A stretch of 64,000 nt of DNA from Pseudonocardia kunmingensis (GCF_006716445.1 NZ_VFPA01000002.1:744001-808000); one strand, 5' to 3'; shown: positions 9,152-17,910, numbered from the stretch's first letter. A program made the numbers and translations. The notes: generated by a model from the letters alone, not told the origin.

Positions 9152-9960
9152 CCTCGGTACGAGCCGTCCGCGTCGACGCGGGACCCTCGCTGCTCGACCT
9201 GCTCACCCTGGAGCCGCTCGAGCGTGATCTCTACCGCGCGACGACGGTCTTCGACGACCCCTTCCCGCTCTACGGCGGCCAGGTCGCGGCGCAGGCGCTC
9301 CAGGCGGCAGGGGACACGGTGTCCGAGGACCGGGCGCCGCACTCCCTGCACTGCTATTACCTGCGCGGCGGCGACGCGTCCCAGCCGACGATCTTCCGGG
9401 TCGAGCGGGACCGCGACGGGCGCTCGTACTCCGCCCGCCGGGTGGTCGCCGTGCAAGGTGGCGAGGCCATCTTCACCATGTCGGCCTCGTTCCACGTCTC
9501 GGAGCCCGGGGCGGACCGCCAGGTGGACCCGGCGCCCGAGGCGACCGACCCGGGCGAGCTGCCCCCGTTCGTGCTGCCCCGGCTCTTCTCGATGGAGGGA
9601 CGGCTGCCGCCGCAAGCCGCTCCTGCCCCGTGGCCGACCCGGTTCTGGGCTCGCCACCGGGGGGAACTTGCGCAGACCCCGCTCCTGCATGCCGGCGTGC
9701 TGACCTATCTCTCGGACATCTCGAGCGGGCTCTCCCCACTCCGCGCCGAGGCGTGGGGGTCCAGGTCCGGGGCCAGCCTCGACCACGCGGTCTGGTTCCA
9801 CCGGCGGATCCGCATGGACGACTGGGTGCTGCTCGACCTGGTGCCGCACACCGTCGCCGCGGGCCGGGGCTGGTACACGGGAACGGTCCACTCCCGCGAC
9901 GGCGTCCTCGGCGCGAGCCTCACCCAGGAGTGCCTGTTCCGGCAGGAGCGACAGGCGTGA
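9148..9960 (+). CDS. Acyl-CoA thioesterase II (TesB family)
   Basis: Double-hotdog thioesterase, 270 residues, hydrolysing acyl-CoA to acid and CoA. The first hotdog has FPLYGGQVAAQALQAAG (about residues 39-55) and LHCYYLRGGD; the second has the TesB landmarks LDHAVWFHRRIRMDDWVLLD and GASLTQECLFR, whose Asp and Gln form part of the usual active site. Starts at GTG overlapping the previous stop and overlaps the next gene by GTGA, so translation is coupled. A similar paralogue is at 19538-20470 on the other strand. In catabolic clusters such enzymes may release CoA from dead-end intermediates. Confidence 0.9.
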   Translation: MTSVRAVRVDAGPSLLDLLTLEPLERDLYRATTVFDDPFPLYGGQVAAQALQAAGDTVSEDRAPHSLHCYYLRGGDASQPTIFRVERDRDGRSYSARRVVAVQGGEAIFTMSASFHVSEPGADRQVDPAPEATDPGELPPFVLPRLFSMEGRLPPQAAPAPWPTRFWARHRGELAQTPLLHAGVLTYLSDISSGLSPLRAEAWGSRSGASLDHAVWFHRRIRMDDWVLLDLVPHTVAAGRGWYTGTVHSRDGVLGASLTQECLFRQERQA

Positions 9961-10730
9961 CGGGCCCTCTGATCGTCGAGGACACCGGAGCGGTCCGGCT
10001 GTTGACGCTCAACCGGCCGTCCGCCCGCAACGCGCTCGGCGGGGTCCTCATCACGGCGCTGTACCGGGCGCTGTGTGCCGCTGACGCCGACGACGGCGTG
10101 CGGGTCGCGGTGATCACCGGTTCCGACCCGGCCTTCTGCGCCGGGGTGGATCTCAAGGAGGCAGCCCGCGACGGCGAGGCCTACTTCCGTCGCTACGAGA
10201 CCGAGGACTGCATCGGGCAGGTCACGCTCATGCACAAGCCGGTCATCGGCGCGGTCAACGGCGCGACGTTCACCGGTGGCCTGGAGATCGCACTCGGCTG
10301 CGACTTCCTCGTGGCCTCCGAGCGGGCGGTGTTCGCCGACACCCACGCGCGCGTCGGCGTGCTGCCCGGCGGCGGGATGACGGCACGGCTGCCGCAGTTG
10401 GTCGGCTCGGGCAACGCGCGCCGGATGTCGCTGACCGGCGAGGTCGTCGATGCCGAGCGAGCCCTGCGGATGGGTCTGGTGACGGAGGTCGTGGCGCACG
10501 AGCGGCTGCGGGCGCGCGCCATGGAGCTCGCGGCGGCGGTCGCCGAGGTACCGGTGGAGACCCTGCTCCCGCTGAAGCAGATGTACACCGAGGGGGGCGC
10601 GGGCACCGTGGGTGCGGCGCTCGCCGTCGAGAAGGCGATCGCGCGGCGCCACCGCCCGGACATCGCGGCGCTGGAGCGCCGACGCGTGGCGGTGACCGAA
10701 CGCAACCGCCGGCAGATCACCGGCGGCTGA
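9957..10730 (+). CDS. Enoyl-CoA hydratase/isomerase (crotonase family)
   Basis: Crotonase-fold protein, 257 residues, starting at GTG 9957 inside the thioesterase stop. It has LTLNRPSARNAL, the oxyanion-hole loop FCAGVDLKE and FTGGLEIALGCD, where the first Glu of classical hydratase is kept. In the second catalytic segment FADTHARVGVLPGGG the position equivalent to hydratase Glu164 is His. Hydratase activity is therefore uncertain; isomerase, hydrolase or lyase roles are also known in the family. The gene at 27444 shares the FADTHA segment and looks like a paralogue. Last gene of the plus-strand unit that starts at 5658. Confidence 0.88.
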   Translation: MTGPLIVEDTGAVRLLTLNRPSARNALGGVLITALYRALCAADADDGVRVAVITGSDPAFCAGVDLKEAARDGEAYFRRYETEDCIGQVTLMHKPVIGAVNGATFTGGLEIALGCDFLVASERAVFADTHARVGVLPGGGMTARLPQLVGSGNARRMSLTGEVVDAERALRMGLVTEVVAHERLRARAMELAAAVAEVPVETLLPLKQMYTEGGAGTVGAALAVEKAIARRHRPDIAALERRRVAVTERNRRQITGG

Positions 10731-10751
10731 TTCCCGTCAGGTGTGTCGTGG

Positions 10752-11192
10752 TCACAGCTCGAGGTGCGAGCCCTCGGCCTTGGCGTCGACCCGGACCATC
10801 CGGTGCGCGATCTGCCACTCGTCGCCGACCGGCACGTGGACGTCGCGGTAGCGGCCCCAGTGATCCGGTCCCGCGGGGGTGACGACCAGGAAGTAGGCCG
10901 AGGTCCGCGCCCGCTCGGGGGTCACCTCTTCGAAGCGCAGGTTCGTGACGAAGTGGCGGACGAAGTGCGGGCGCCCGGCCGTCGTCAGGTCGGAGCCGCG
11001 TTCGACGGACCGGGACAGCATCGCGACGATCGCGGCCCGGCCCGCGGCGGGGTCCCTGCCGACGACCTCGAGCACACCGTCCTCGGTGAACGTGGCCGCG
11101 AGATCGTCGATGCGGCCACGGTCGCCTGCGTGGTTGTACGCGGCGACGGTGTCGCGGATGCGTTCCCGCGCGATCAGTTCCCAGACGTCCAT
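10752..11192 (-). CDS. SnoaL/NTF2-like protein
   Basis: Small cone-fold protein of 146 residues starting MDVWELIARERIRDTVAAYNHAGDRGRIDDLAATF, with FTEDGVLEV after it and the typical beta-sheet end GRYRDVHVPVGDEWQIAHRMVR. This is the pattern of the SnoaL-like/aromatic-dioxygenase-small-subunit-like family, which includes isomerases, hydrolases and binding proteins. A strong GGAGGGAG ribosome site precedes the ATG at 11192. It is a lone minus-strand gene convergent with the operon ending at 10730. No specific function can be given. Confidence 0.8.
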   Translation of the reverse strand: MDVWELIARERIRDTVAAYNHAGDRGRIDDLAATFTEDGVLEVVGRDPAAGRAAIVAMLSRSVERGSDLTTAGRPHFVRHFVTNLRFEEVTPERARTSAYFLVVTPAGPDHWGRYRDVHVPVGDEWQIAHRMVRVDAKAEGSHLEL

Positions 11193-11331
11193 GCGGATCT
11201 CCCTCCCGGAGGACCGAAACGACGATCTCACGCGGACAGCGAGATCGGTACCCTGAAACTGACGATGCAGAGGCCGTGTGGCGCAGAAGGCGGCACCGAA
11301 CGCGAGGGCGGCCTGCCCATACGAAGTAGTT

Positions 11332-11340
11332 GAGTGTACT
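11332..11340. promoter_or_regulatory. GAGTGTACT variant of the shared element, site 7
   Basis: GTAGTTGAGTGTACTCTG lies between the divergent SnoaL gene and the CoA ligase unit. Within it GAGTGTACTC reads on the other strand as GAGTACACTC. It aligns with the AGAGGGTACT core seen at other gene starts, but the match is weaker. It stands 14 bases before the dehydrogenase remnant and 98 bases before the ligase start. Confidence 0.3.
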
Positions 11341-11353
11341 CTGTAGGGGAAAG

Positions 11354-11433
11354 TGGGCGATCTCGCGGCGGGTACGACCGAGATCATGAAGAACCTCCTC
11401 GCCGAGCAGGTGCTCGGCCTGCCGAAGGGCTGA
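11354..11433 (+). pseudogene. C-terminal scrap of an acyl-CoA dehydrogenase
   Basis: Reading from 11354, the last codons before TGA (11431-11433) give AAGTTEIMKNLLAEQVLGLP followed by KG. This is the unmistakable C-terminal helix of a FadE dehydrogenase, closely like the tail of the gene at 6946-8142. No start, FAD site or body is present upstream, where the SnoaL promoter region begins. It is a relic of a deleted dehydrogenase gene directly in front of the CoA ligase. Confidence 0.75.
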
Positions 11434-11437
11434 TGAC

Positions 11438-12949
11438 GTGGGTATTCGCGACCGCCTGACCCGGCTGCTGCGCGAGGCACCGGCCGCGGCCGAGGCGATC
11501 GAGCACGAGGGCGCCTGGTGGACGTGGGGTGATGTCCGGGCCACCGCGCAGGCGGTGACCGATCAGCTCGACGCCGCCGGTCTCGGTGCGGGCTCCCGGG
11601 TGGGCGTGGTGCTGGAGAACCGGCCCGAGCACGTCGCGATCACGGCCGCGGTGATCGCCTCCGGGCGCTGCCTGGTGACGCTCAGCCCGCTGCAGCCCGC
11701 GGCGAGGCTCGCGGCGGACATCGAGCGGAGCGACGTGCCGGTCGTGGTCGCCGGGGCCGATGCGCTGGCCCGCGACGGCGTCCTCGGGGCCGTGACCGCC
11801 CACGGGCTCGCCCTGGAGCTGGGTACCGACGGCACGGTGCGCGAGGTGGGTGGTGCCGCGCCGGTCGCGGCGACCGGCCCGGCCGAGACCGAAGCGTCTC
11901 CCGTGGCGATCGAGATGCTGACCTCCGGGACGACCGGCCCGCCGAAGCGCGTGCACCTCAGCGTCGCCCAGCTGGACCAGGGGCTCGCCTCGGGCGGCCA
12001 GGTGCCCAAGCCGGATCGGCTGCTGGCGCGGTCGGCCTCGCTCGTCGCGACCCCGCTCGTGCACATCGGCGGGCTGTGGGGCGCGCTGGCGTGCCTCCAC
12101 ACCGGCCGCCGCATGATCCTGATGGCCAAGTTCGTGCTGGAGCCGTGGGTCGGTGCGGTCGAACGGCACCGGCTGCGCGCCGCGGGTCTGGTGCCGGCGG
12201 CACTGCGCACGGTCCTCGACGCGGACGTCCCCCCGAACCGGCTGGCGAGCCTTCAGGTCGTCACGTCCGGAACGGCACCCTGCCCGGCGGAGCTTGCCGA
12301 CGCGTTCTTCCGCAAGTACGGGATCCGGGTGCTGATGACCTACGGCGCCACCGAGTTCGCCGGCGCCGTGGCGGGTTGGACGCTGTCCCTGCACGAGCAG
12401 TGGTGGCACGCCAAGGCGGGCAGCGCCGGCCGCGCGTTCCCCGGGGTCACGCTGCGGGTCACCGGTGCGGACGGCGCCGAGGTGCCGCAGGGGGAGAGCG
12501 GCCAACTGGAGGTGCGCACCCGCCAGACGGCGCAGGGCGCCGACACCTGGGTGCGTACCAGCGACCTCGCGCGCATCGACGCGGACGGCTTCGTCTGGAT
12601 CGAGGGGCGCGCGGACGACGCGATCATCCGCGGTGGCTTCAAGGTGGCACCCGACACCGTCAAGCGGGTCCTCGAGACCCATCCGGGCGTGCGCGAGGCC
12701 GCCGTCGCCGGGCTGCCCGACACCCGGCTCGGTGCCGTCCCGGTGGCCGCAGTGGAGATCGAGCCGGGGCAGCAGGCCCCGCGCGTCGCCGACCTCGTGG
12801 CGCTGTGCCGGGCGCACCTCACGCCTTACGAGGTGCCGGCGCACGTCCTCGTGCTCGACGAGCTGCCGCGCACACCGTCCAGCAAGGTGAGCCGGGTGGA
12901 GCTGCTCGACCTCGTGCGGGCCCAGCTCGCCGAGAAGACTCCGGCATAG
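11438..12949 (+). CDS. AMP-forming acyl-CoA synthetase
   Basis: Adenylate-forming ligase, 503 residues, activating a carboxylic acid to its CoA thioester via acyl-AMP. The ATP loop is TSGTTGPPKRV (about residues 163-173), followed by VTSGTAPCP, YGATEFAG, the hinge DLARIDADGFVWIEGRADDAIIRGG and the C-terminal catalytic lysine region PSSKVSRVEL. GTG start at 11438, 4 bases after the dehydrogenase scrap. It is the natural entry step of this supercluster. Specificity (alkanoic, alicyclic or aromatic acid) cannot be read. Together with the following dehydratase it forms a two-gene plus-strand unit ending at the 14258 hairpin. Confidence 0.92.
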   Translation: MGIRDRLTRLLREAPAAAEAIEHEGAWWTWGDVRATAQAVTDQLDAAGLGAGSRVGVVLENRPEHVAITAAVIASGRCLVTLSPLQPAARLAADIERSDVPVVVAGADALARDGVLGAVTAHGLALELGTDGTVREVGGAAPVAATGPAETEASPVAIEMLTSGTTGPPKRVHLSVAQLDQGLASGGQVPKPDRLLARSASLVATPLVHIGGLWGALACLHTGRRMILMAKFVLEPWVGAVERHRLRAAGLVPAALRTVLDADVPPNRLASLQVVTSGTAPCPAELADAFFRKYGIRVLMTYGATEFAGAVAGWTLSLHEQWWHAKAGSAGRAFPGVTLRVTGADGAEVPQGESGQLEVRTRQTAQGADTWVRTSDLARIDADGFVWIEGRADDAIIRGGFKVAPDTVKRVLETHPGVREAAVAGLPDTRLGAVPVAAVEIEPGQQAPRVADLVALCRAHLTPYEVPAHVLVLDELPRTPSSKVSRVELLDLVRAQLAEKTPA

Positions 12950-12977
12950 GCCGGTCAGCGATCGAGGAGGATCAGCG

Positions 12978-14228
12978 ATGACGAGCACCGAGGAGAAGCC
13001 CGCCGAGACGTTCGGCGTGCTGACCGACGAGGCGATCGAACGGTCCCGCCGCCGCCTCGGCATCCCGAACCCCCAGCACAACCCGCCGCACAACTACGAG
13101 GTGACCTGGGACGGCACGCGGCACTTCGCCTACGGGTACGGCGACGACAACCCGCTCTACTGCGACCCCGAGTACGCGGCCGGCACGCGCTGGGGATCGC
13201 TGGTGGCCCCGCCGACGTTCCTCTACACCATGGGCGAGGACGCCGCGCCGAAACCGGATCCGGAGACGAAGGCGCTGCTCAAGGGCGACCCGTTCGCCGG
13301 GCTCGGCTCGTACCAGGCGGTGATGGAGTTCGAGTGGTGGCGGCCGATGCAGCTGGGCGACCGGTGCCGGGTGCTGGCGGCGCAGGTCGGGGTGGCGCCC
13401 AAGCGCAGCAGCTTCGGCGGGCGCACCGCGCACGTCACCAACGACTACCTCTACTCCAACGGCCGCGGCGAGATGCACGCCGTGCGCCGTGGGACGTGGA
13501 TCAACGCGGAGCGCCACACCTCCAAGAAGCGGGCGAAGGAGAAGCTGGAGCAGCAGCCCTACACGCCTGAACAGATCGCCGAGATCGACGCCGCCTACGC
13601 CGCCGAGACGCGCCGTGGCGGCGAGCCCAGGTACTTCGAGGACGTCGAGATCGGTGCGGAGCTGGCGCCGAAGGTCAAGGGGCCGCTGACCACCACGGAC
13701 GTGGTGGTCTGGCACCTGGGCTGGGGGATGCAGCTCACCCCGCCCGGCGCCTTCAAGATCGCCGCGAACATCCGGCGCAAGGCGCCGGGGCTCTACCCGC
13801 CGAACGGGCTGAACATCCCCGACACCGTGCAGCGGCTGCACTGGGAGCCGGCGCGGGCCCGGGAGCTCGGCCTGCCCAACTCCTACGACTACGGCGGCAT
13901 GCGTGAGACCTGGCTGTGCCACCTGCTCACCGACTGGGTCGGCGACGACGGGTGGCTGTGGAAGCTGCGCTGCGAGCACCGCAAGTTCAACTACATCGGC
14001 GACACGACCTGGCTGCGCGGCAGCGTCGTGGACAAGGCCCAGGTCGATGGCCGCAACGAGGTGCACGTCGAGCTGCGCTGCGAGAACCAGCGCGGCGAGG
14101 TGACGAGCCCGGCGACGGCGGTCGTCCTGCTGCCCACCCGCGACCGCGCGGTGGACCTCCCCGAGCCGCCCGCACCGACGCTGGACGGCATGGTCGCTCA
14201 CGAGCTGCAGCGCTTCGCCGTCGACTGA
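12978..14228 (+). CDS. MaoC-like double-hotdog dehydratase
   Basis: 416-residue fused two-hotdog protein. The N-terminal half carries YGYGDDNPLYCDPEYAAGTRWGSLVAPPTFLY (about residues 51-82), the FAS1-type dehydratase/MaoC signature; the second half begins near RYFEDVEIGAEL with TTTDVVVWHLGWG. Fused MaoC proteins in actinobacteria hydrate enoyl-CoAs, including steroid and bulky substrates. An ATG with GGAGGA 8 bases upstream follows the CoA ligase by 28 bases. The 15-base stretch around the stop is tandemly duplicated, giving a second in-frame TGA. Confidence 0.85.
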   Translation: MTSTEEKPAETFGVLTDEAIERSRRRLGIPNPQHNPPHNYEVTWDGTRHFAYGYGDDNPLYCDPEYAAGTRWGSLVAPPTFLYTMGEDAAPKPDPETKALLKGDPFAGLGSYQAVMEFEWWRPMQLGDRCRVLAAQVGVAPKRSSFGGRTAHVTNDYLYSNGRGEMHAVRRGTWINAERHTSKKRAKEKLEQQPYTPEQIAEIDAAYAAETRRGGEPRYFEDVEIGAELAPKVKGPLTTTDVVVWHLGWGMQLTPPGAFKIAANIRRKAPGLYPPNGLNIPDTVQRLHWEPARARELGLPNSYDYGGMRETWLCHLLTDWVGDDGWLWKLRCEHRKFNYIGDTTWLRGSVVDKAQVDGRNEVHVELRCENQRGEVTSPATAVVLLPTRDRAVDLPEPPAPTLDGMVAHELQRFAVD

Positions 14229-14257
14229 GGCGCCGTCGACTGAGGCGCCGTCGAACA

Positions 14258-14297
14258 CCGCCGCCCGTCGAGAACAGACGTTCTCGACGGGCGGCGG
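14258..14297. terminator. 18-bp hairpin between convergent genes
   Basis: CCGCCGCCCGTCGAGAAC (14258-14275) and its exact complement (14280-14297) enclose the loop AGAC. It sits between the convergent dehydratase (+) and dehydrogenase (-) genes. No T-run follows on either strand, which is common in actinomycete terminators. It would serve both directions. Confidence 0.8.
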
Positions 14298-14302
14298 CCG
14301 TT

Positions 14303-15454
14303 CTACAGGTCGATGCTCTTGGCGATGATCGTCTTGAGGACCTCGCTGGTGCCGCCGTAGATCCGGGTGACGCGGGCGTCGGCGTAGAGCCGGGCGATGG
14401 GGTACTCGCGCATGTAGCCGTACCCGCCGTGCAGCTGCAGGCAGCGGTCGATCACCCGGGACTGCATCTCGGTGCAGAACAGCTTGACCATCGCGGCGTC
14501 GGCTGCCGAGAGCTCCTTGTCCTCGTGCTCCACGAGGGCCTTGTCGACCAGTGCGCGACCGGCGGCGACGTCGGTGGCACAGGCGGCGAGCTCGAACTTG
14601 GTGTTCTGGAAGGCGGCGACGGGCTTGCCGAACACCTGCCGGTCCTTGACGTACGCCGTGGTGGTGGTGAGCGCCGCCTCGGCCGCGGCCTGCGCGGCGA
14701 CGGCGATGCCGAGCCGCTCCTGGGGCAGGTTGCCGGTGAGGTAGCGAAATGCCCTGCCCTCCTCGCCCAGGACGTTGGCCTGCGGCACCCGGACGTCCTG
14801 GAAGAACAGCTCCGCGGTGTCCTGGGTCTTCAGGCCGATCTTGTCCAGGTTGCGGCCGCGGGTGAAGCCGTCCATCGCGCGCTCCACGACGAGCAGCGTC
14901 AGCCCGTCGCGGCGGTTCTCCGGCGTGGAGGTCCTGGCCACCACGATGACGAGGTCGGCGTGGATGCCGCCGGTGATGAACGTCTTGGCCCCGTTGAGGA
15001 TCCAGTCCTCCCCGTCCCGCACGGCGGTGGTGGCCATCCCGGCGAGGTCGGACCCGGTGCCGGGCTCGGTCATCGCGATGGCCGACATCAGGTCCCCGCA
15101 GGCCAGCCCGGGGAACCAGCGCTGCCGCTGCTGCACGTCCGCGAGGGACAGGAAGTAGGGCAGCACCACGTTGGTGTGCACGGAGAGGCCCCCGAGGTTG
15201 ACGTAGGCCCGCGCCGTCTCCTCCGCCCACACGGCCGAGTAGAGGAATGTGTCGGCGCCGCCGCCCCCGTGCTCCTCGGGGATCTGGATCCCGAGCACCC
15301 CGAGGTCGCCGAGCTTGTGGAAGATCTCCCGCGGTACCAGCCCCGCCTCCTCCCACCGGGGGAAGTGCGGCACGACCTCCTTGGCGAGGAAGTCACGGGC
15401 GCTCTGCCGAAAGGCATCGTGCTCGGAGCCGTAGAGGGTGCGCTTCATGTTCAT
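14303..15454 (-). CDS. Acyl-CoA dehydrogenase (IVD/LCAD-like FadE)
   Basis: FAD dehydrogenase of 383 residues in the classical four-helix/beta/four-helix layout. It shows IPEEHGGGGAD, the FAD segment AMTEPGTGSDLAGM, WILNGAKTFITGG, and GNLPQERLGIA, whose Glu is in the position of the catalytic base of isovaleryl- and long-chain dehydrogenases. The tail is IYGGTSEVLKTIIAKSIDL, Gly replacing the MCAD-type Glu. This makes it the most conventional of the five dehydrogenases here. The start is ATG 15454, with ATG 15448 as a close alternative better spaced from GGAACGG. It follows the SDR gene in the same minus-strand unit. Confidence 0.92.
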   Translation of the reverse strand: MNMKRTLYGSEHDAFRQSARDFLAKEVVPHFPRWEEAGLVPREIFHKLGDLGVLGIQIPEEHGGGGADTFLYSAVWAEETARAYVNLGGLSVHTNVVLPYFLSLADVQQRQRWFPGLACGDLMSAIAMTEPGTGSDLAGMATTAVRDGEDWILNGAKTFITGGIHADLVIVVARTSTPENRRDGLTLLVVERAMDGFTRGRNLDKIGLKTQDTAELFFQDVRVPQANVLGEEGRAFRYLTGNLPQERLGIAVAAQAAAEAALTTTTAYVKDRQVFGKPVAAFQNTKFELAACATDVAAGRALVDKALVEHEDKELSAADAAMVKLFCTEMQSRVIDRCLQLHGGYGYMREYPIARLYADARVTRIYGGTSEVLKTIIAKSIDL

Positions 15455-15480
15455 CCGTTCCGTCGGTACCGATGTCCGGG

Positions 15481-16257
15481 TCAGACCACGTGCGAGAGGC
15501 CGCCGTCGACGTTCAGCGACGACCCCGTGACGTAGCTCGCGCGCGGGGACAGCAGGAAGGCTGCGACGTCGGCGAACTCCTCGGCGCGGCCCACCCGGCC
15601 GAGCGGGATCCCCATTCTCGTTGCCATCGCCGTGGTGAGCTCCTCGTACGGGGTGTCCTTGCGGCGGGCGAGGCGCACCCACTGGTCGCTGTCGATGAAG
15701 CCGACCAGCAGGGCGTTGACGCGCACCCCGGCGGCGGCGAGGTCCCGGGAAAGGCCCTTCGTGAGCCCGAGGCCCGCGGCCCTGGCCACCGCGCTCGGCA
15801 TCGAGCCGGCGCCGGGGGCCTTCGCCGCCGTGCTGAGCACGTTGACGATGGCGCCCCCGTCCCGCTTCAGGTGCGGCAGCGCGAGCTGGATCAGCCGGGT
15901 GGCGGCGTGGACCTTCAGGTCCATGTCGGCGTACCACTCCGGCATCGTGATGTCCTCGAACGGCTTTCCGGCGTGCACACCGGCGTTGTTGACCAGACCG
16001 TCGAGCCGGCCCCACCGGTCGATGATCGACGCGACGGCCGCCCGCACGTCGGCCTCGTCCGTGACGTCGGCGCGCAGGGCCGCGACCTCACCTCCGTCGG
16101 CCGTCATCGTGGCGGCGGCGGCGTCGAGCTTGCCCTGGTCGCGACCGCAGATCGCGACCCTTGCCCCCTCGCGCACCAGCTTGGCGGCCGTGGCTGCGCC
16201 CAGCCCGGTCGACCCGCCGGTGACGAAGACGACGCGACCCGTCAGCTCCAGGTCCAT
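15481..16257 (-). CDS. Atypical short-chain dehydrogenase lacking YxxxK
   Basis: 258-residue SDR-fold protein with a good NAD site (TGGSTGLGAAT, about residues 14-24) and the NNAG motif. The catalytic Tyr-x-x-x-Lys is absent: after the Ser of NVLSTAA the expected region reads SMPSAVARAAGLGLTK, with Ser/Pro and Arg/Ala at those places. A known SDR-like subgroup has an imperfect catalytic tetrad, so this may be a family trait rather than damage. The reaction is uncertain; it could be a non-classical reductase or a binding protein. It lies between the ThDP enzyme and the dehydrogenase in a minus-strand unit. Confidence 0.85.
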   Translation of the reverse strand: MDLELTGRVVFVTGGSTGLGAATAAKLVREGARVAICGRDQGKLDAAAATMTADGGEVAALRADVTDEADVRAAVASIIDRWGRLDGLVNNAGVHAGKPFEDITMPEWYADMDLKVHAATRLIQLALPHLKRDGGAIVNVLSTAAKAPGAGSMPSAVARAAGLGLTKGLSRDLAAAGVRVNALLVGFIDSDQWVRLARRKDTPYEELTTAMATRMGIPLGRVGRAEEFADVAAFLLSPRASYVTGSSLNVDGGLSHVV

Positions 16258-16272
16258 GACACCCCTCCAGGC

Positions 16273-17901
16273 TCAGGCGAGCACGTTCACGTTCGGGTCG
16301 AGCTTGACGTCGACGAGGAACGGCCCGTCCAGGTCGGCGACGATCTCGGTCAGGGCATCGAGCTCGGCAGGCTTGCGCACCGTCATCCCGCGCGCGCCCA
16401 TCGCCTCGGCCATCGGGACCAGCTCCGGCCAGTCGTTCAGCGAGTAGCCGGCGTCCATTCCGAAGTGGACCAGCTTGTAGTGCTCCGCGCCGTAGGCCCC
16501 GTCGTCGAGGACGACGACGAGCAGCGGCAGCCGCTCCCGGACGGCGGTGGTGAACTCGGCCATGCTCATCATGAATCCGCCGTCGCCGACGACCGCGACG
16601 GTGAGGTCGCCGGGCCGGGCGACGGCCGCGCCGATGGCGCCGGCCAGGCCCAGCCCGATGGAGCCGAACGCGCCCATCGACGTGAAGTCGCGGGCGTCGG
16701 CCACCCGCAGGTAGGGCCACACCCCGACGACGAAGCGCCCGATGTCGCTGACCACCACGCGCGTGTCGGGAAGAACCTCGTCGAGACGGATCATCGCGGT
16801 GCGGACGTCGACGGTGTCGGCGGCGGAGCGGTCCTGGAAGTCGTCGGACGGCCGGTGCGACGCGGCTTCCTGCTGGATTCCGCGCAGCCAGCCCGTTGCG
16901 GGCCGGTGCTCGACGGCGTCGAGTGCCTCGTTGATCGCCGCGGCCACCGCCTTCGCGTCGCCGGCGACGGCCTCGTCGACGCGCGTGTACCAGTCGAAGG
17001 CTCCCGGGTCGGCGTCGACCTGGACGACCTTCGTGCCCGCCATGATCTCGCCGTGGAACGAGGTGTGGGCGTTGAGGCTCGCCCCGAAGGCGATGATGCA
17101 GTCGGCCTCGGTGATCGCCCTGCTCGCGACGCTGTGCGAGAGGTTGCCGCAGATCCCGATGTCGCTCGGGTGGCCGCGGAAGAGGTCCTTGGCCAGCAGC
17201 GAGGTGGCCAGCGGCGCGGCGATCCGTCCGGACAGCGCGACCAGCTCGTCCCGCGCCCCGGACGCGACCGCACCGCGTCCGGCCAGCACCACGGGTCGCT
17301 TGGCTGCGGCGATCAGGCCGATGGCGCCGCCGAGCTGCTCCTCTGAGGGCACGCCTCGTGCGCGCGGTACGGCACGGGCCACCGGTGGCTGCTGTCCCGC
17401 GTCCTGGCGCAGCATGCCGATCGCGAGGTCGAGCAGGACCGGCCGGTCCTCGGCGAGCACGCGCTGCATCGCCCGGTTCAGGTCCCGCACCAGGCTCTCC
17501 GGCTTGTGCACCTTCTCGTACCCGGCGCCCGCCGTGGTGGCGACGGCCGCCAGGTCGAGCCGCTGGAAGTGGGTCGGCTCCCGCGGGGTGTCCCCGGTGA
17601 CGAGCAGCACGTGGCTGCGGCTCCGCACGGCCTCCACGAGCGAGGTGAGGGTGTTGGAGACCGCGGGCCCGTGCGTCACCGACGCCACCCCGACCCGGCC
17701 GGTCATCCGGGACCAGCTGTCCGCCATCCCCACGGCGCTGCCCTCGTGCACGACGCGCACGAAGCGCCCACCACGGTCCTGGTAGTCGCCGGCGTAGAGC
17801 ATGTTCGCGTCGCCCATGAGCCCGAACACGGTGTCGACCCCGTGCTCGAGCAGCGCGGCGGCGAACGCCTCGTAGACCCTTACCCGGTCGTGCTCGGCCA
17901 T
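16273..17901 (-). CDS. Thiamine-diphosphate enzyme (acetolactate synthase/benzoylformate decarboxylase type)
   Basis: 542-residue ThDP protein with PYR domain first (catalytic Glu in VVHEGSAVGMADSW, about residue 51), a central Rossmann-like domain, and the PP domain with GDGGFMMSMAEF and LDDGAYGAEHYK. In most relatives the second part of the metal motif starts with Asn; here it is Asp-Asp. Such enzymes decarboxylate or ligate 2-oxo acids or act on acyl-CoAs (oxalyl-CoA decarboxylase type). There is no clear ribosome site before ATG 17901: the upstream strand reads AGAGGGTACTTTTTTAGCC directly before it, so leaderless translation is likely. Confidence 0.87.
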   Translation of the reverse strand: MAEHDRVRVYEAFAAALLEHGVDTVFGLMGDANMLYAGDYQDRGGRFVRVVHEGSAVGMADSWSRMTGRVGVASVTHGPAVSNTLTSLVEAVRSRSHVLLVTGDTPREPTHFQRLDLAAVATTAGAGYEKVHKPESLVRDLNRAMQRVLAEDRPVLLDLAIGMLRQDAGQQPPVARAVPRARGVPSEEQLGGAIGLIAAAKRPVVLAGRGAVASGARDELVALSGRIAAPLATSLLAKDLFRGHPSDIGICGNLSHSVASRAITEADCIIAFGASLNAHTSFHGEIMAGTKVVQVDADPGAFDWYTRVDEAVAGDAKAVAAAINEALDAVEHRPATGWLRGIQQEAASHRPSDDFQDRSAADTVDVRTAMIRLDEVLPDTRVVVSDIGRFVVGVWPYLRVADARDFTSMGAFGSIGLGLAGAIGAAVARPGDLTVAVVGDGGFMMSMAEFTTAVRERLPLLVVVLDDGAYGAEHYKLVHFGMDAGYSLNDWPELVPMAEAMGARGMTVRKPAELDALTEIVADLDGPFLVDVKLDPNVNVLA

Positions 17902-17910
17902 GGCTAAAAA

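Noticed and set aside
12972..17346. Very long antisense open frames (for example 12972-15356 minus and 15247-17346 plus)
   Set aside because: They lie opposite well-defined dehydratase, dehydrogenase, SDR and ThDP genes and have arginine/glycine/histidine-rich compositions typical of shadow frames in 70% G+C DNA.
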